This document shows, piece after piece, positions 11,267 to 22,060 of a DNA stretch of 64,000 nucleotides (positions are counted from its first letter, which is position 1; every line of letters starts with the position of its first letter). Origin of the DNA: Peronospora farinosa (Eukaryota; Oomycota; Peronosporomycetes; Peronosporales; Peronosporaceae). The notes under the pieces are model-generated. The model made no database searches and was not told the DNA's origin. It worked only from the letters and a program-made list of their open reading frames with translations. The stretch is taken from assembly GCA_947646735.1 (NCBI GenBank), contig CANTFK010000766.1:310001-374000 (forward strand), read 5' to 3'. A program made the translations under genes and the position numbers.

Positions 11267-12358
11267 GTGAAAGCCTCTGGAAAGGTCAACAACGACCATG
11301 CGAATTTGTTGTTCGATACTGGTGCCGAGATATCCATTCTGGATATCGCCTTTGCTCGTAAGGTAGGCTGCCAAATTGATGAAAGTGAACGACAAGAATG
11401 TATTGGTATTGGGGAAGCCGTATACACCACGGAGGGACGCACTCGCATCAAGGTCACTCTGAATGGGAACTTGGTGTACATCTTTAAGGTGTGGGTAGGC
11501 CCTATGGTAGGCCAAGATGCAATTTTGGGGATGGACTTCATGGTCCCAGCCGGTATCCGGTTAGACTTGGCCGACGGAACTCTTTGCCTCCCCGATGAGG
11601 TCAGGGTACAGTTGACTGGGCGAAGAACACTGTATAATACGCGAGTATCGGATGTGAAATTGGGTCGGTATGTACAGATATCCGTTGGAGGATGTACGGA
11701 AGTGCCTCTCAAAAGGTCGACCTCAGAACAGTGGAAATTGTGGGTCACGAGAGGCGAACGATGGGTGACCACCATGATACAAGGGATAGGACGTCGACCA
11801 ATTTTGAAGATAACCAATGTCAGCCCTCGCCCCTTAACATTGCATGAAGATACTAAGGTAGGTATGTGGTTGACTAGGGAGCAAGTTCCAAGAACGCCAG
11901 GGTTTGTCTCGGTAGGCTCTCGAAGATATGCGGAATGGCTAAATCTGGCTTATGAATCTACTACCGACCAGGTCGACCATCAGGTCGACCTAACGGAAGA
12001 GGAAGAGGGGCCACTAGTGGAGAGACCAGAGTATAAGACTTCGTCACACATCTTACAGCGACCGCAGGCCCCAACCCCAATGATGAATATAACACACCAA
12101 CCGGTACCCGACAGTGAAGAACAACTGTGCGAAGAGAGGGTGAATTGGCAGGAGGGGACCGCCCAAAAGCGGAGTGTATTTGAAGAAGACCTACATACAG
12201 TGACCACCACCAATGAGAAGGAAGTCAAACCGGTAGACTTGTTACAGGCAGATGACCAGGTGTGTTCTTTCGAGAGTGGAGAACTTTGGGCCGAGGACAT
12301 AAGGCAGGGTGGGCGGTCGTACCGGAAGTGGACCCCTCATCCGAAGGCATTGCGTTAG
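11267..12358 (+). pseudogene. retroviral-type aspartic protease region (inner element)
   Basis: The 363-codon frame carries LLFDTGAEISIL, the DTG active site of retropepsins, and AILGMDFMVPAGIRLDL, the conserved flap and C-terminal ILG-D block. A tail of about 200 residues without recognised domains leads to RT. The frame overlaps the RT frame by 97 bases. Whether that overlap was a genuine programmed shift or is a lesion cannot be decided from one copy. Confidence 0.85.
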
Positions 12359-13812
12359 AAGATATACAGATTCCAGATCCAGATGGGAACACTCCCGAAG
12401 AGGTGGACCGGTTGCGACAAATAATTTGGAAAAAACGTCATCTGCTGATGGGTAAAGGTAACGCCTTACCCCCGGCCGCCCGAGGAGCGATATGCGATAT
12501 CGATGTAGGGAACGCAAGACCGATCGCGCAACGCGTACGAAAGGTGGCCCCTCAATTCAGAGAGAAGCTAGCCGACCTGATCAAGGGATTGTTATCAGAA
12601 AAGATCATTCAGCCTTCCACCTCGCCATGGGCCAGCCCAATTGTAATTATCGTGAAGAAGAATGGGGTCGATATTCGATTGTGTATCGACTATCGGTTGG
12701 TGAATGATCTTACCCAGCTCATGGTATACCCGATGCCGTTGATTAACGAATTACTGGAAGACTTGGATGGAGCTTTATGGTACTGTTCTCTTGATATGTC
12801 GAGTGGTTTTTGGGTCGTCAGCATGACCGAAAGGGCGAGATTAATCTCAGCTTTCGTTACTCCACTGGGATTATTTGAATGGCTTCGGATGCCTTTTGGG
12901 CTTAAGAATGCGCCTCAGATATATCAAAGGTTGTTGGATAATGCGTTATATGGATTCTTACGGATTTCGCCAGGGGCGGCCACAGATGAAACAGAGGATT
13001 TGTTCGCAACAGGGGAACTCGATGCAAAATCGGGCCTCTCTGTATTGGGTCGACGATCATACATTGACGATATACTTGTGTCGGCCGAATCGTGGGACGT
13101 ATTATGCCAGAAAGTGGAGCGGCTGCTAGACGTGTGTGACTATTGGAATTTGTCGGTTAGTGCCGTCAAGAGTACGTGGGGATGTCGGAAGGTCGAGTAT
13201 CTTGGACATCGAGTTTCCAAAGGGGGACTAGAGGCCCACCCAAAAGATCTTCAGTATTTGGTCGACCTACCTCTACCGACAACACTGAAGGCTATGCAGT
13301 CCTTTCTAGGAAGCCTAAATTACTACAGCAGGTACATCGAAGATTATGCCATATACGCGTCGATCCTTTACGAACTGAGAGAGGTGGATTTTCACGCTTG
13401 GAGATGCAAATTAAAGGCTAACGAGGAAGTGGCGGCCCAGGAAGACGACGAAGAAAAATGGTCGAAGGTACAAGTAGCGTTTGCCATGCTCAAGAACAAG
13501 ATTGCTATGGCGCCCATCTTACGACATTTCGACCCGGCTACAGAGGCGGTCATCATTGTCTACGCAAGTGATTGGGCTATTTCGGCGTCGTTGGTGCAAA
13601 ATTACGACGGCCTGTATATGCCGGTAATGTTTACGAGCCGAACCCTCAAGTCAAACGAGATGAACTATAGCACAGTGAAAAAGGAAGTGCTGGCGTTGCT
13701 ACGGATATTGGAAACTTGCTTCACGATGTTGGTCACCCGACCTCTCAAAGTTCTGACGAGGCATTCTACACTAGCCTGCCTAGTAAAGTCTTCGGGGTGC
13801 AAGGTCGCTTAG
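12262..13812 (+). pseudogene. reverse transcriptase and gypsy RNase H (inner element)
   Basis: RT motifs appear in order: SPWASPIVIIVKKNG, then RLCIDYRLVN, then LDMSSGFW, then TPLGLFEWLRMPFGLKNAPQ, then the YIDD catalytic box (YIDDILVSAESWD), then KVEYLGHRVSKGG and SLNYYSRYIEDYA. The usual gypsy RNase H follows (IIVYASDWAISASL with NYSTVKKEVLALL). The frame ends early at 13812. The expected C-terminal piece (GRLGNWAALLSQWTLEIVKC) is present in another frame at about 13790-13860, so there is a frameshift near 13780 and a compensating one near 13915. Confidence 0.9.
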
Positions 13813-13923
13813 GAAACTGGGCCGCTCTGTTGTCACAGTGGACTTTGGAGATTGTGAAATGCAAGAAAGGCGAGGACCAGGTACTGGGGGCGTTAGCTGC
13901 CAGCATCACGCACTCGAGAGAAT

Positions 13924-16206
13924 GTGGACTCAATTCTGTCGTCAATTGCTCCCAAGAAGCAATCCAGGCAAGTGGTCGACCTACCGACGCCCACAGTGGA
14001 ACTAAATGAAGAACTGTATGTGATGAGTTTCGATGGGTCGGCCCGGGTGAAACAAGGGGGAGGTGCTTGCAGCGCTATTGTGTGGAGACTCCCTGCGTGG
14101 ACTATAGTTGCAGCTGCATCGAAATATCTCGACAAGTCTACGGTGAATGAAGCTGAATATGAGGGCATGTTACTGGGTTTTGACCTGTTGGAGCCAATGG
14201 AGCGACGGCGTTTGATTATTTGTGGAGACTCCAATCTGGTTATAAGACAGATGCGTGGAGAGATTGAATGCAAAGCGTCAGGTTTATCCCCGTTGCGGGC
14301 CAAGGCGCTGAGTAAACTCCAGTCGTGGCCCAACCAGGCAGTCCTACATGTGAAACGAGATTGGAATCAGAGCGCAGACCAGTTGGCCAGTACAGCTTTA
14401 CATCAGCAGCAAGGGGTCGAGTCGATACCAAGAGGAGAGTGGTCAGGTCTAGAAACAATCGATCGGCTTCCAGATGTGCTGGTCCCTAGAGACCGAGGTC
14501 AGTCGGTCAAGGTATCTGCGGTGGCGAGATCACGGCTCCCCGTCAAAATATCGGGAGAGGTTATGCAAGAAGATGTGGTACAACAACTCCGGATGGATAG
14601 AATCCGAGATGCGCAAGAAGAGGAGAGCTGGGTACGCGAGTTGAAGGCATATTTGCAAGGAGACTGGAAAGACTTGTCGGTGGAAGCGGCCAGAAACTGC
14701 AGCAAAATGTCGGAGGATTACGAGATAAGTGAAGAGGGACTGCTGGTGTACTGCCCCGGCCAGAGAATCAAAGGAGACGACCGAGACATAACTGCCAGAT
14801 TGGTGATACCTGAGAGTCTCCAAGCCGACGTCCTCCATCATTATCATACGAGTTTGGAAGGCGGCCATCAGGGGATCGGACGTACTTATCATCGGATCCG
14901 ACGATATTGCCATTGGAGGGGTCTGTTCCGGAGTGTTCAGAAATATGTGGGTCAGTGCATAGATTGTGAGACTGGTAAAGGGAGACTCACTTTACAAGGG
15001 AGGTCTCCGGGGAATGTTGAAGCGACGTACCCCTTCCAAATTATCGCGATGGACCACATACCATCTCTCCCCAAGTCACATAAAGGAAACACGGAACTAC
15101 TGATCTGGATCGACCTGTTCACAGGTTATGTGATGGCTAAAGCAAGTGCGTCACGGACATCCCAGACAGTGGCTGAGGGATATGAGGAATGCGTTTTCCG
15201 CCGTTTTGGTGCCAGTGAGACGATCCGTCACGATCGGGAACCGGGGTTTATGTCGGACTTCTTCCGAGCGTTCAGTCGTATGGTAGGTCAACGTCAGAGA
15301 TCGACCATGGCCTACCGACCTCAAGCGAACGGCACTGCGGAGAGAATGGTCCAGACTCTAACAAGATCGCTCAAGATGTACGTAGCCGACGTGGGACAGC
15401 GAGACTGGGATAAATACGCGGAACGATTAACGTTCGCGTTAAATACGGCTCAAGACAGAGTACGTGAGGAAACACCGTTCTATCTGGTACATGGATGGGA
15501 TGCTAAGACCACTCTTGAGACTATGTTACCGGTGGTGAACACTCGACGTCGAGAATCAGGACCTCGGAGATGGAGATATCGGATTCAGAGTCACTATCAG
15601 CGAGCAAGAGACCAAGTCAGCGATAATTTACGGGCGGCTAGTCAGGCTCGGGTGCAAGCACAAAATGAAGGGGTAGTCGGCCACGAAATTCAGCCAGGGA
15701 CCCGGGTATGGCTATACTTGGACCGAGTGAAGGAGGGGTATGCCAAAAAATTGGCCCACCTATGGCACGGACCGTTCCGAGTTCAGGAGTTAGTTAGAGA
15801 TCATGCGGTACGTCTGGAGTTACGAGGTACAGAATATAGACTATTCCCAATCGTGCACATCTCCAAGCTCAAGCCCGTCAGAGAGTTCCCCGATCGACCG
15901 AACAGCGAGCTGAAAGTGGATGGAACAAATCGAGTCGACTTCGATGAATGTCTGCTACCAGAAGACAGCTGGGTGCGGGAATTGGAAGAGGGCGAGTATG
16001 AAGTCGAAAAATTTTTAGAGAGTCGTACAGGCAAGAAGACTCGGTATGGGAGGCAACAACGAGAATTCCTCGTGCAATGGAAGGGACACCCTGACCCCTC
16101 GTGGGTGGACGAAGTGGATCTGAATTGCGGAGCCTTACTCCGGGACTTCGAACGCAAGAAGACAAGCCATAACCGCTTCGAAGTAATGCAAAGCCATGAA
16201 AACTAG
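13924..16206 (+). pseudogene. extra RNase H, integrase and chromodomain (inner element)
   Basis: Residues 30-165 form a second RNase H-like domain: SFDGSARVKQGGGACSAI (first Asp), NEAEYEGMLLGFDLLE (Glu), ICGDSNLVIRQMRGE (Asp) and RDWNQSADQLAS (last Asp). The Gly-rich DGSAR start resembles archaeal-type/plant RNase HI domains rather than the gypsy one. Integrase follows with an HHCC module (HHYHTSLEGGHQGIGRT...CIDCETGKG) and core blocks MDHIPSLP, DREPGFMSDFF and QANGTAERMVQ. The C-terminus has a chromodomain (YEVEKFLESR ... REFLVQWKGHPDPSWVDEVDL). The 760-codon frame is open throughout and ends at the 3' untranslated region. Confidence 0.88.
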
Positions 16207-16424
16207 CCGGCGGTAGCAAGTTTCTTGGAAGGTGGACCGAGTCCCTCAATGGTCGGCCCAGCCCCTCGTTGGAAGACTTGGGTCGCCTGCGGGGCGGCCT
16301 TGAATTTCCAAGAGTTAAGGGTACAGGAGAATGGAGGAGCTACAAAGGGGACAATGAAGGACCTACGTGACGAAGGAAGTGAAGACATGCGCGTGCTCAA
16401 TACGATGCACGGTTGAGCAAGTGC

Positions 16425-16433
16425 AGGGGGCGG
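16425..16433 (+). other. purine-rich tract before the inner 3' LTR
   Basis: AGGGGGCGG lies directly before the 3' LTR start at 16435, where plus-strand priming is expected. It is short and interrupted by one C. Confidence 0.5.
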
Positions 16434-16434
16434 C

Positions 16435-17534
16435 TGTGGTGAAGTGCTAATTTTGTGATATGGAGGTCCCGGACTCCAGTTGGATTCAGAGTATAGGCCG
16501 TGGGTCAGGGACAGGGGACCAGAGAGACAGGGGCCTCAAAAGGGGAGCGACCGTTGGTGGAGGACAATCCGCAGGATTCGCCGAAGAAAAATCAGTATCA
16601 GGGTACCGGTTAACCGGTACCAAAGGGAGTTGATCATGGCCGCTCATTGATCGACCTGGCCCCTCGTTGGTCGACCCGGTCCCTCATTGGTAGACCTGGG
16701 TCCCTCATTGGTAGACCTGGTCCCTCGTCGGTCGACCCGGTTCCTCATCGGTCGACCCAGTCCCTCGTTGGTCGACCTGGGTCCCTCATTGGTTGACCTG
16801 GGTCCCTCATTGGTCGACCTCGGCCCCTCGGGGTTCAGCGACTCCGGACCAGTTAATACAAGGATCAGACCAGTCGACGCAAGGAATCAGAGCTTCAGGC
16901 AAGGATAGAGTAAAGGAGTTAAAAGGATAGGACTATATTAAATACTACTCAATTTGCGATCTACGTGGCACGACTCCGTCACCCAAGAAGGACTTGTTCT
17001 AAGCTACTCACTGTTCCGGGAAGGGATATATTTTGGCCCCCCGTCGAAGACAGTTGTGTAGCGAAGTTCAAGGGCGAATAGAGCTCCAGGATATATTTGG
17101 CCTGTGAGCTCGTTCGAGTAGCAACACCCCCCAAGACCCGCTATCGGAAGCGGTCTCCCTCACCTCAAGGTCCGGGAGCAACGTAAAGGTCAGGTGGTTA
17201 ATACCCCTGAAACAGAAGGAAAAGGCCAGGGACGACAAGCGCCCCTGAAGAATTTGGCTCTAAGTCCACTCTCGACAAGGTCGATCGAGTGGCCACCTAC
17301 CGACCCACCGAGTGAAGCATATTCACTCGAGGCCCCCCCAGCTCTACCTCCCTCAAGGCAGAAGTCTACATCGTCACCAAGTCCTTCGAAGAGTGCAACC
17401 CGCCAGCCGACGGGTACACAAGGTGAGAGAAGGTTCATACGCGGCATCGGGGTACCCCCTCCGACAGTCGGCAGTCCGGCACAGTGAGTGGTTTGGGGTC
17501 TCATCATACAATTTTGAGAACCCACTCCACCACA
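16435..17534 (+). repeat. 3' LTR of the inner element
   Basis: Colinear with the 5' LTR from TGTGGTGAAGTGCTAATTTTG to CCCACTCCACCACA. The minisatellite (about 16645-16830) has fewer units than in the 5' LTR. An open frame on the minus strand runs from the outer RNase H straight into this LTR, a chance fusion across the insertion point. Confidence 0.9.
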
Positions 17535-17963
17535 CTTTTGTCCACCAAAATGATCCAACAGCAGGCGACAATGTTCGTCCTGACTGTAACACTCATTTAT
17601 ATTGTAGGCCATTGAGCTCGTCACATGGTAGGCCTTCATGGATGCCAATGTTGACGACTCAACTTGTGCTTTCGCACTAGACACACTTTCCTGGTGTCTT
17701 GCCTCGAAGTCTGGTCTGCGCGATAACGCGTCAGCCAAGACATTCGACTTACCCGGCTTATATTCAATTTTGAAAGTAAATTCAGAAAAGAATGTTAGCC
17801 ATCTCGCCATTTTCGACGAGAGGTGCGGTGAATTTATAGCGGTCCGCAGTGATGCGTGATCCGTATAAACCACAAAAGGTTCGGTGCCCAAGAGGTGCAC
17901 CCGAAACTTTACAAGGGCATACTTCATTGAAAGTAGCTCCTTGTCATGCACAGGGTAATTCAT
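17535..17963 (-). pseudogene. RNase H of the outer element, cut by the inner insertion
   Basis: Minus-strand frame with the classic gypsy RNase H/tether sequence NYPVHDKELLSMKYALVKFR, FVVYTDHASLRTA and FKIEYKPGKSNVLADALSRR. After ...LLLDHFGGQK the frame meets the end of the inner LTR at 17534. The rest of pol resumes beyond 6038. Confidence 0.9.
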
Positions 17964-18306
17964 CTCGGCAGTATATTTGAAAGCCGATACTGATACGAAA
18001 TGACACGGTCAACGCCGTTGTCATCCTTTTGCTTGAGTGCGCTGCCGATTGCAAAATTGCTTGCATCGCAGACGACGTTAAAGGGCTTATCCGCGTCTGG
18101 CAATGCCAAGACCGGTGCCTATACAAGAGATTGCTTCACTGATGTGAACGCATCTTCTTGCTCCTTTGACCAAGTCCATTCTGTATCCTTTTTAAAAGGT
18201 CAGACAATGGCTTAGTTCTCTCCGCATAATTCTTGCTGTACTTATGCAAGCAATTAGGGAGCCAATAAAACTGGCGCAAGTCCTTCACATGTCGTGGGAC
18301 TGGCCA

Positions 18307-19320
18307 TTACTTTACAGCCTTTGCCTTTTCTGGGTCTGCTCGTACACCATGTGTACCTACGATGCAGCCCAGTACAGGTATCTTGGGGACCCCTATTACG
18401 CACTTTTGCAAGTTAACGTACAATTGAGCTTCACCCAGATTCTGCAACACAGTGTCTAAATGACGCTTGTGCGACTCTATTGCGCTCAGACCGTCCTCCG
18501 CCCTACTATGCACGAATACATCGTCAAAGTAATGGGGCGCGTAGTCACGGCTCTGACGCATCACGTGAGACACCACTCGGTTGAATGTTGCCGGAGCATT
18601 TTTCAACCCTTGTGGCATCACAAGCCACTCCCATAGCATACCGCTTGGGGTGCTTACTGCCGTTTTGGCTACATCGGTATCTCTCATGAGAACCTGATAG
18701 TAGCCATCCTTCAGATCGAACGCGGAAAAGATAGTTGACTTTCCCATGGAATTCAACAAAACATCTTTCCGCGGGATCGGCGATTGAGCCGGAATGGTGG
18801 CCGTGTTCAGCTTATTATAAGCATGAACCACGCGCCATCCACCCGTTGCTTTACGCACACAGAAGGTCGGGCTGCAGTGAGGCGACTTGATCTCACGTAG
18901 ATGTCCCACCTTAGCTCGATTGTCAAAGAACTCATCGATATAATTGACCTGTTCCTTCGGCAACGGTCATTGCCTGGTCACACAATACTTGGTGCCAGGT
19001 TCCAGGTCAATCTCGTGCCTGATGCCCCTATCGGTCGGTAGGCGGCTCGGCACTTCTGCTGGAAACACATCACGGTGTTTCTACAGAACATCATAGAACG
19101 GGCTGTCATTCAAGGCATCCCAGTCTTGAGCAGCAAATCGTTTCTTCTGGTCAGTCTCCAAGACGCTCTCATCCATTGTGGATGAAGAGCAACAGTTCAC
19201 CACGTTCTCTTCTGGAACTGGTGCGACTATCTCGTGGATCGTTCCTTCCTTTAATCCGGACAGCAACAGATCTCACGTCATCTCCGAGAGATTTACTATC
19301 TCCTCGGCAGATGCCAAGAC
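18307..19320 (-). pseudogene. reverse transcriptase of the outer element
   Basis: The main frame (18963-18307) carries REIKSPHCSPTFCVRKATGG, AFDLKDGYYQVLMR, MPQGLKNAPATFNRVV and the catalytic HYFDDVFVHS box, then LGCIVGTHGVRADPEKAKAV. A YFDD in place of YIDD is still functional in many gypsy RTs. The N-terminal RT part continues in other frames to about 19320, with a stop at 18964-18966 and further frame changes. Coding between 18307 and 17963 is also shifted. Confidence 0.85.
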
Positions 19321-19323
19321 AAG

Positions 19324-19854
19324 TTAGAGCACCTCAACTGAGGATGCCTCCGGCATTTTGTCTTCGACGGCCTCGAGCAACTCGTTCGTAGGTCCGTCCT
19401 CTTGGACCGAGACTGATCCAAGAGTAACTCGTTTCGACGTGCCCTTGATCGTCTTAATACGTCTGGTGCCCGTACTTCGAGACACCACGACCTTTGACCT
19501 GGAAGAAGGTGTCGTTGCTATCTCAGCTAACGCACTCCTTCCAACCGCACCAGGCTCTTGGCTCTGTGCCGATTCTTGTGGCGCTTGACTTCCTGTCAGC
19601 CCACCATCAACTGCCACAGGCTCTCGGCTCTGTGCAGGACTATTGGACGCATGACTACCTGTCATCGCCCCATTCACTACACCAGTCTTTTCGACCTGGG
19701 TAGGAATATGTGTCACCTGGCTTTCCGCCAGTTCACTCACAGCTACACCACTCCTTTCGAGCTGGGTAGTTCCTGGTGTCGATTGACATACCGTCATCGC
19801 ACCCTCGACTGTGTTGGACACAGCATCAGCCACATAATCCTCTCGCAAGAGCAC
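19324..19854 (-). pseudogene. outer-element linker between protease and RT
   Basis: A 176-codon minus-strand frame rich in Ser, Thr, Val and Gln with imperfect internal repeats: SQEPGAVGR, SREPVAVDGG and related units recur about every 30 residues. I recognise no domain. Position between protease and RT suggests the variable spacer of pol. Confidence 0.55.
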
Positions 19855-20028
19855 ATCCTTTCCGGTGTCTTGCGTAGAGCTAGCGACTGTGCGTGTACGC
19901 CAGTCTATCCATGGTTGGTGTTAAGCCAACCAAGGCATGCCTAGGATGAGGCCGTACGGACTCTCCATACCTAGCACTGTGAACTTCTCTTTACAAGAGA
20001 AGTCACTGAAACTGAAGGCGAGTTCAAC

Positions 20029-20457
20029 TTAAACTCCCTCCGATTTGACGAGCGCGCCGTTCGCTAAACGAACGATCGCCTCTTCTCGCTTGCCATCCTG
20101 GCAAAGCGACTCATAACTCGCCGGTCTCTTTTTCAGAGCCGCGAGTTTCACAAAGTTTTGTGATGCACCCGAATCCACGAGAAGGGTCATCACTTGGTAA
20201 TAGCCTCGTACTCGAGCGATATAGACCAAAAGGGTTGAGGTCCGACCTTTCGGAACCTCAGGGACTATGCTACCCATTTGCTCGATCACTCTGAACTTAG
20301 GGGTAGCTTCAGAGTCCGCGACAGTAGGGCATCCCGCCCCTACTGCGCCCCGCATTTCCCGACCCATCTTGGGAAGGTGCTGAACCCGTGCGTCGTGCAC
20401 GCTGGTTTTTAGCACCTCCCTTCGGGTTGGTAGACCTTTTGATGGCTGCCTTAGCAC
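20029..20457 (-). pseudogene. aspartic protease of the outer element
   Basis: The frame contains VMTLLVDSGASQNFVKLAAL, the DSG active-site form of gypsy proteases, preceded by a poorly conserved leader. It overlaps the 3' end of the gag frame (20309-20457), consistent with gag and pol in different frames. Confidence 0.75.
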
Positions 20458-21259
20458 CAGCAGCTACTTTGGCATAGCAGCGAGCCATCATATGGCCTCC
20501 CTTGCCGCACTTGTAGCAGATCACATCTGCATTGCCTAACTCCATAGGAGTGGCATCAGACCTTTCGGCCGACGGCCTGTAATAGGCTGTCGCCGAGGTG
20601 CTGTTGTAGGATTGCTCCTCAACTAAGGCAATGTCAATTGCCTCTTCCATCGTCGCTGGCACCTTTCTAAAAAGGGCCTGACGCGATGGGCCGTGCCTAA
20701 GTCCATTCATGAACGTGGCCACCTTGATACGCTCTGGTATCGGTTCCCCATTGATGGACGCCGACAGCGAACGCATCTCCTGCACAAACTCTTGCAGAGA
20801 GCGTTTCGCCTGTCGTGCTCCAAAGAAGCGCGCCATAAGAAACACTTCGTTGTTAGGCGGCTGTTACATGGCACGAATCTTTGCCTTAAAGATCACCCAT
20901 GATGGAAATGCATCAGCATTAGCCATCAGCGCAGAGTATGCCCACTCTGACGCTTTGCCACGCAAGTTGGACATAGCATACGACACCATTCTGGTGTCGT
21001 CTTCGATGAGCTGCGCCACTCCACATTGCTCAACTGCTAATAGCCAGTGAACAATCGTGTGAGGGATAGTTCCATCGAGCTTCGGAGGGTCCATTCGAAT
21101 GGGCCTCGGTTGAGCAGGCCGGGCAGAGAGCGTCTCAACAGTTCTGTTGAGCGCCTCATTACGTGCCTGCTCAAGCCTAAGCTCATCCTGAGTCTTAGTG
21201 ATGGACTCAGCGGTGGCTTGGCTGTTTACCTCGGACGCGTTTCTACGCTGTACGAGCAC
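20309..21259 (-). pseudogene. gag with zinc knuckle (outer element), in-frame stop
   Basis: Two frames in the same phase (21259-20864 and 20845-20309) form one gag interrupted by a TAA. The capsid part has RMDPPKLDGTIPHTIVHWLL and LRGKASEWAYSAL, then RSLQEFVQEMRSL and DIALVEEQS; nucleocapsid has CYKCGKGGHMMARC (C-X2-C-X4-H-X4-C). An N-terminal coiled coil precedes it. Confidence 0.85.
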
Positions 21260-21460
21260 AAATGCCTCAAATGCTCCAACTGAGCAACATGTTGCTCAGT
21301 AGGACAATGCAAGAGGTTGACCAGGGCTTGTTCACCAAGTCCCTGCGCCATATGCTCTGCCAACTCCCTATGATGTTGGGAGAGGTGAGGAAAATCATTC
21401 CAGTCCATATTAAGGACCATCTCAACACCACGAACGCTCAGAGAGACGGGTCGTGGAAGG

Positions 21461-21476
21461 ACTACTAGTGCTACCA
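21461..21476 (-). other. primer binding site of the outer element
   Basis: The minus strand reads TGGTAGCACTAGTAGT two bases after the end of the LTR (21479). The TGG start matches a tRNA CCA end. It supports both the LTR boundary and the leftward orientation. Confidence 0.6.
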
Positions 21477-21478
21477 AG

Positions 21479-22060
21479 TGTAGACGGGAACTTCTACGAA
21501 GTTGCCTCATGCTACTAGCACACACCTTATGCACAAGCGAGGAAGCGGTTATACCGTCTTACCTTCACGTGCGAGAGTGGTTAGGAGGTTGGTACGACTG
21601 CTTAAGCAGTCGTACCAACCAAGCGAGAGTGCAACGAACTTCTAAACAAGAAGTCACCGATGTCACGCAGAAGCTTTTTCAGCTTCTCGTGCGTGGTGCT
21701 TCAAATTCAAGACTGAGCTATATTTAATTAATTATAACTAAATATATACTTAACTACTGATTGGCTATATATGGTATATATATATGTAGATCGGATACAC
21801 GACTCTTTAGAAGCGTATCCTGTCGCATGATCTTAAATCTAGATTTAAGATCGCAACTGACGTCCTTCTGAGACGTCGCGATGCCTAGCTTCAACTAGCG
21901 TCATCCCTTCCCATGTGAATCCATCAAATGGATATCACATTCACGAGGGTGGATCACATTTGTGTATCGCACCCAAGTGACAGGTCAAAGTAATCATGGA
22001 TACTTTTAGACCAAACATTTAGTATAATAATGTTTACGTGTAACTAGATGCCCTGTTACA
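21479..22060 (-). repeat. 5' LTR (minus strand) of the outer element
   Basis: On the plus strand it runs TGTAGACGGG ... CCCTGTTACA, so the ends are TGTA/TACA inverted. It contains a TATATATATA block (about 21770-21785) that could serve as promoter, and matches 423-1015 over most of its length. Its right edge abuts host sequence behind the clathrin light chain gene. Confidence 0.8.

Larger units (their letters stand above)
7145..17534 (+). mobile_element. inner Ty3/gypsy chromodomain retrotransposon with a second RNase H
   Basis: A complete element of about 10.4 kb: 5' LTR, primer binding site, gag, CCHC knuckles, DTGAE protease, RT, RNase H, an extra RNase H-like domain, integrase, C-terminal chromodomain, purine-rich tract, 3' LTR. 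It interrupts the outer element between RNase H and integrase. It is inactive as it stands: gag has a frameshift near 9620 and TGA stops at 10796-10798 and 11255-11257, and pol shifts frame near 12262-12358, 13780 and 13915. The sequences outside the two LTRs (AGAG on the left, CTTTT on the right) do not form a target-site duplication. Oomycete gypsy elements with an extra archaeal-type RNase H have been described, and this is probably one of them. Confidence 0.9.
423..22060 (-). mobile_element. outer Ty3/gypsy LTR retrotransposon, degenerate and interrupted
   Basis: Read on the minus strand this holds, in order, an LTR (21479-22060), primer binding site, gag with zinc knuckle, aspartic protease, reverse transcriptase with a YFDD core, RNase H, then (after the nested insertions) an HHCC/DDE integrase, a purine-rich tract and a second LTR (423-1015). 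That protease-RT-RNaseH-integrase order defines Ty3/gypsy. The coding region is broken by in-frame stops, frameshifts and about 12 kb of nested elements, so the copy is dead. The two terminal LTRs align along their length but by eye only at roughly 70 percent, and I see no target-site duplication. Either the insertion is very old or the two ends come from different related copies. Confidence 0.75.

Noticed and set aside
6039..17534. Inverted ends TGTGGTGGAGTGGG ... CCCACTCCACCACA, which look like terminal inverted repeats of a DNA transposon
   Set aside because: Both ends belong to LTR copies in opposite orientations; the right copy is the 3' LTR of the full element, the left is an independent reverse solo LTR.
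17190..17963. A 257-codon minus-strand frame running from RNase H into unrelated sequence
   Set aside because: The second half is antisense LTR; it is a chance fusion across an insertion point, not a gene.
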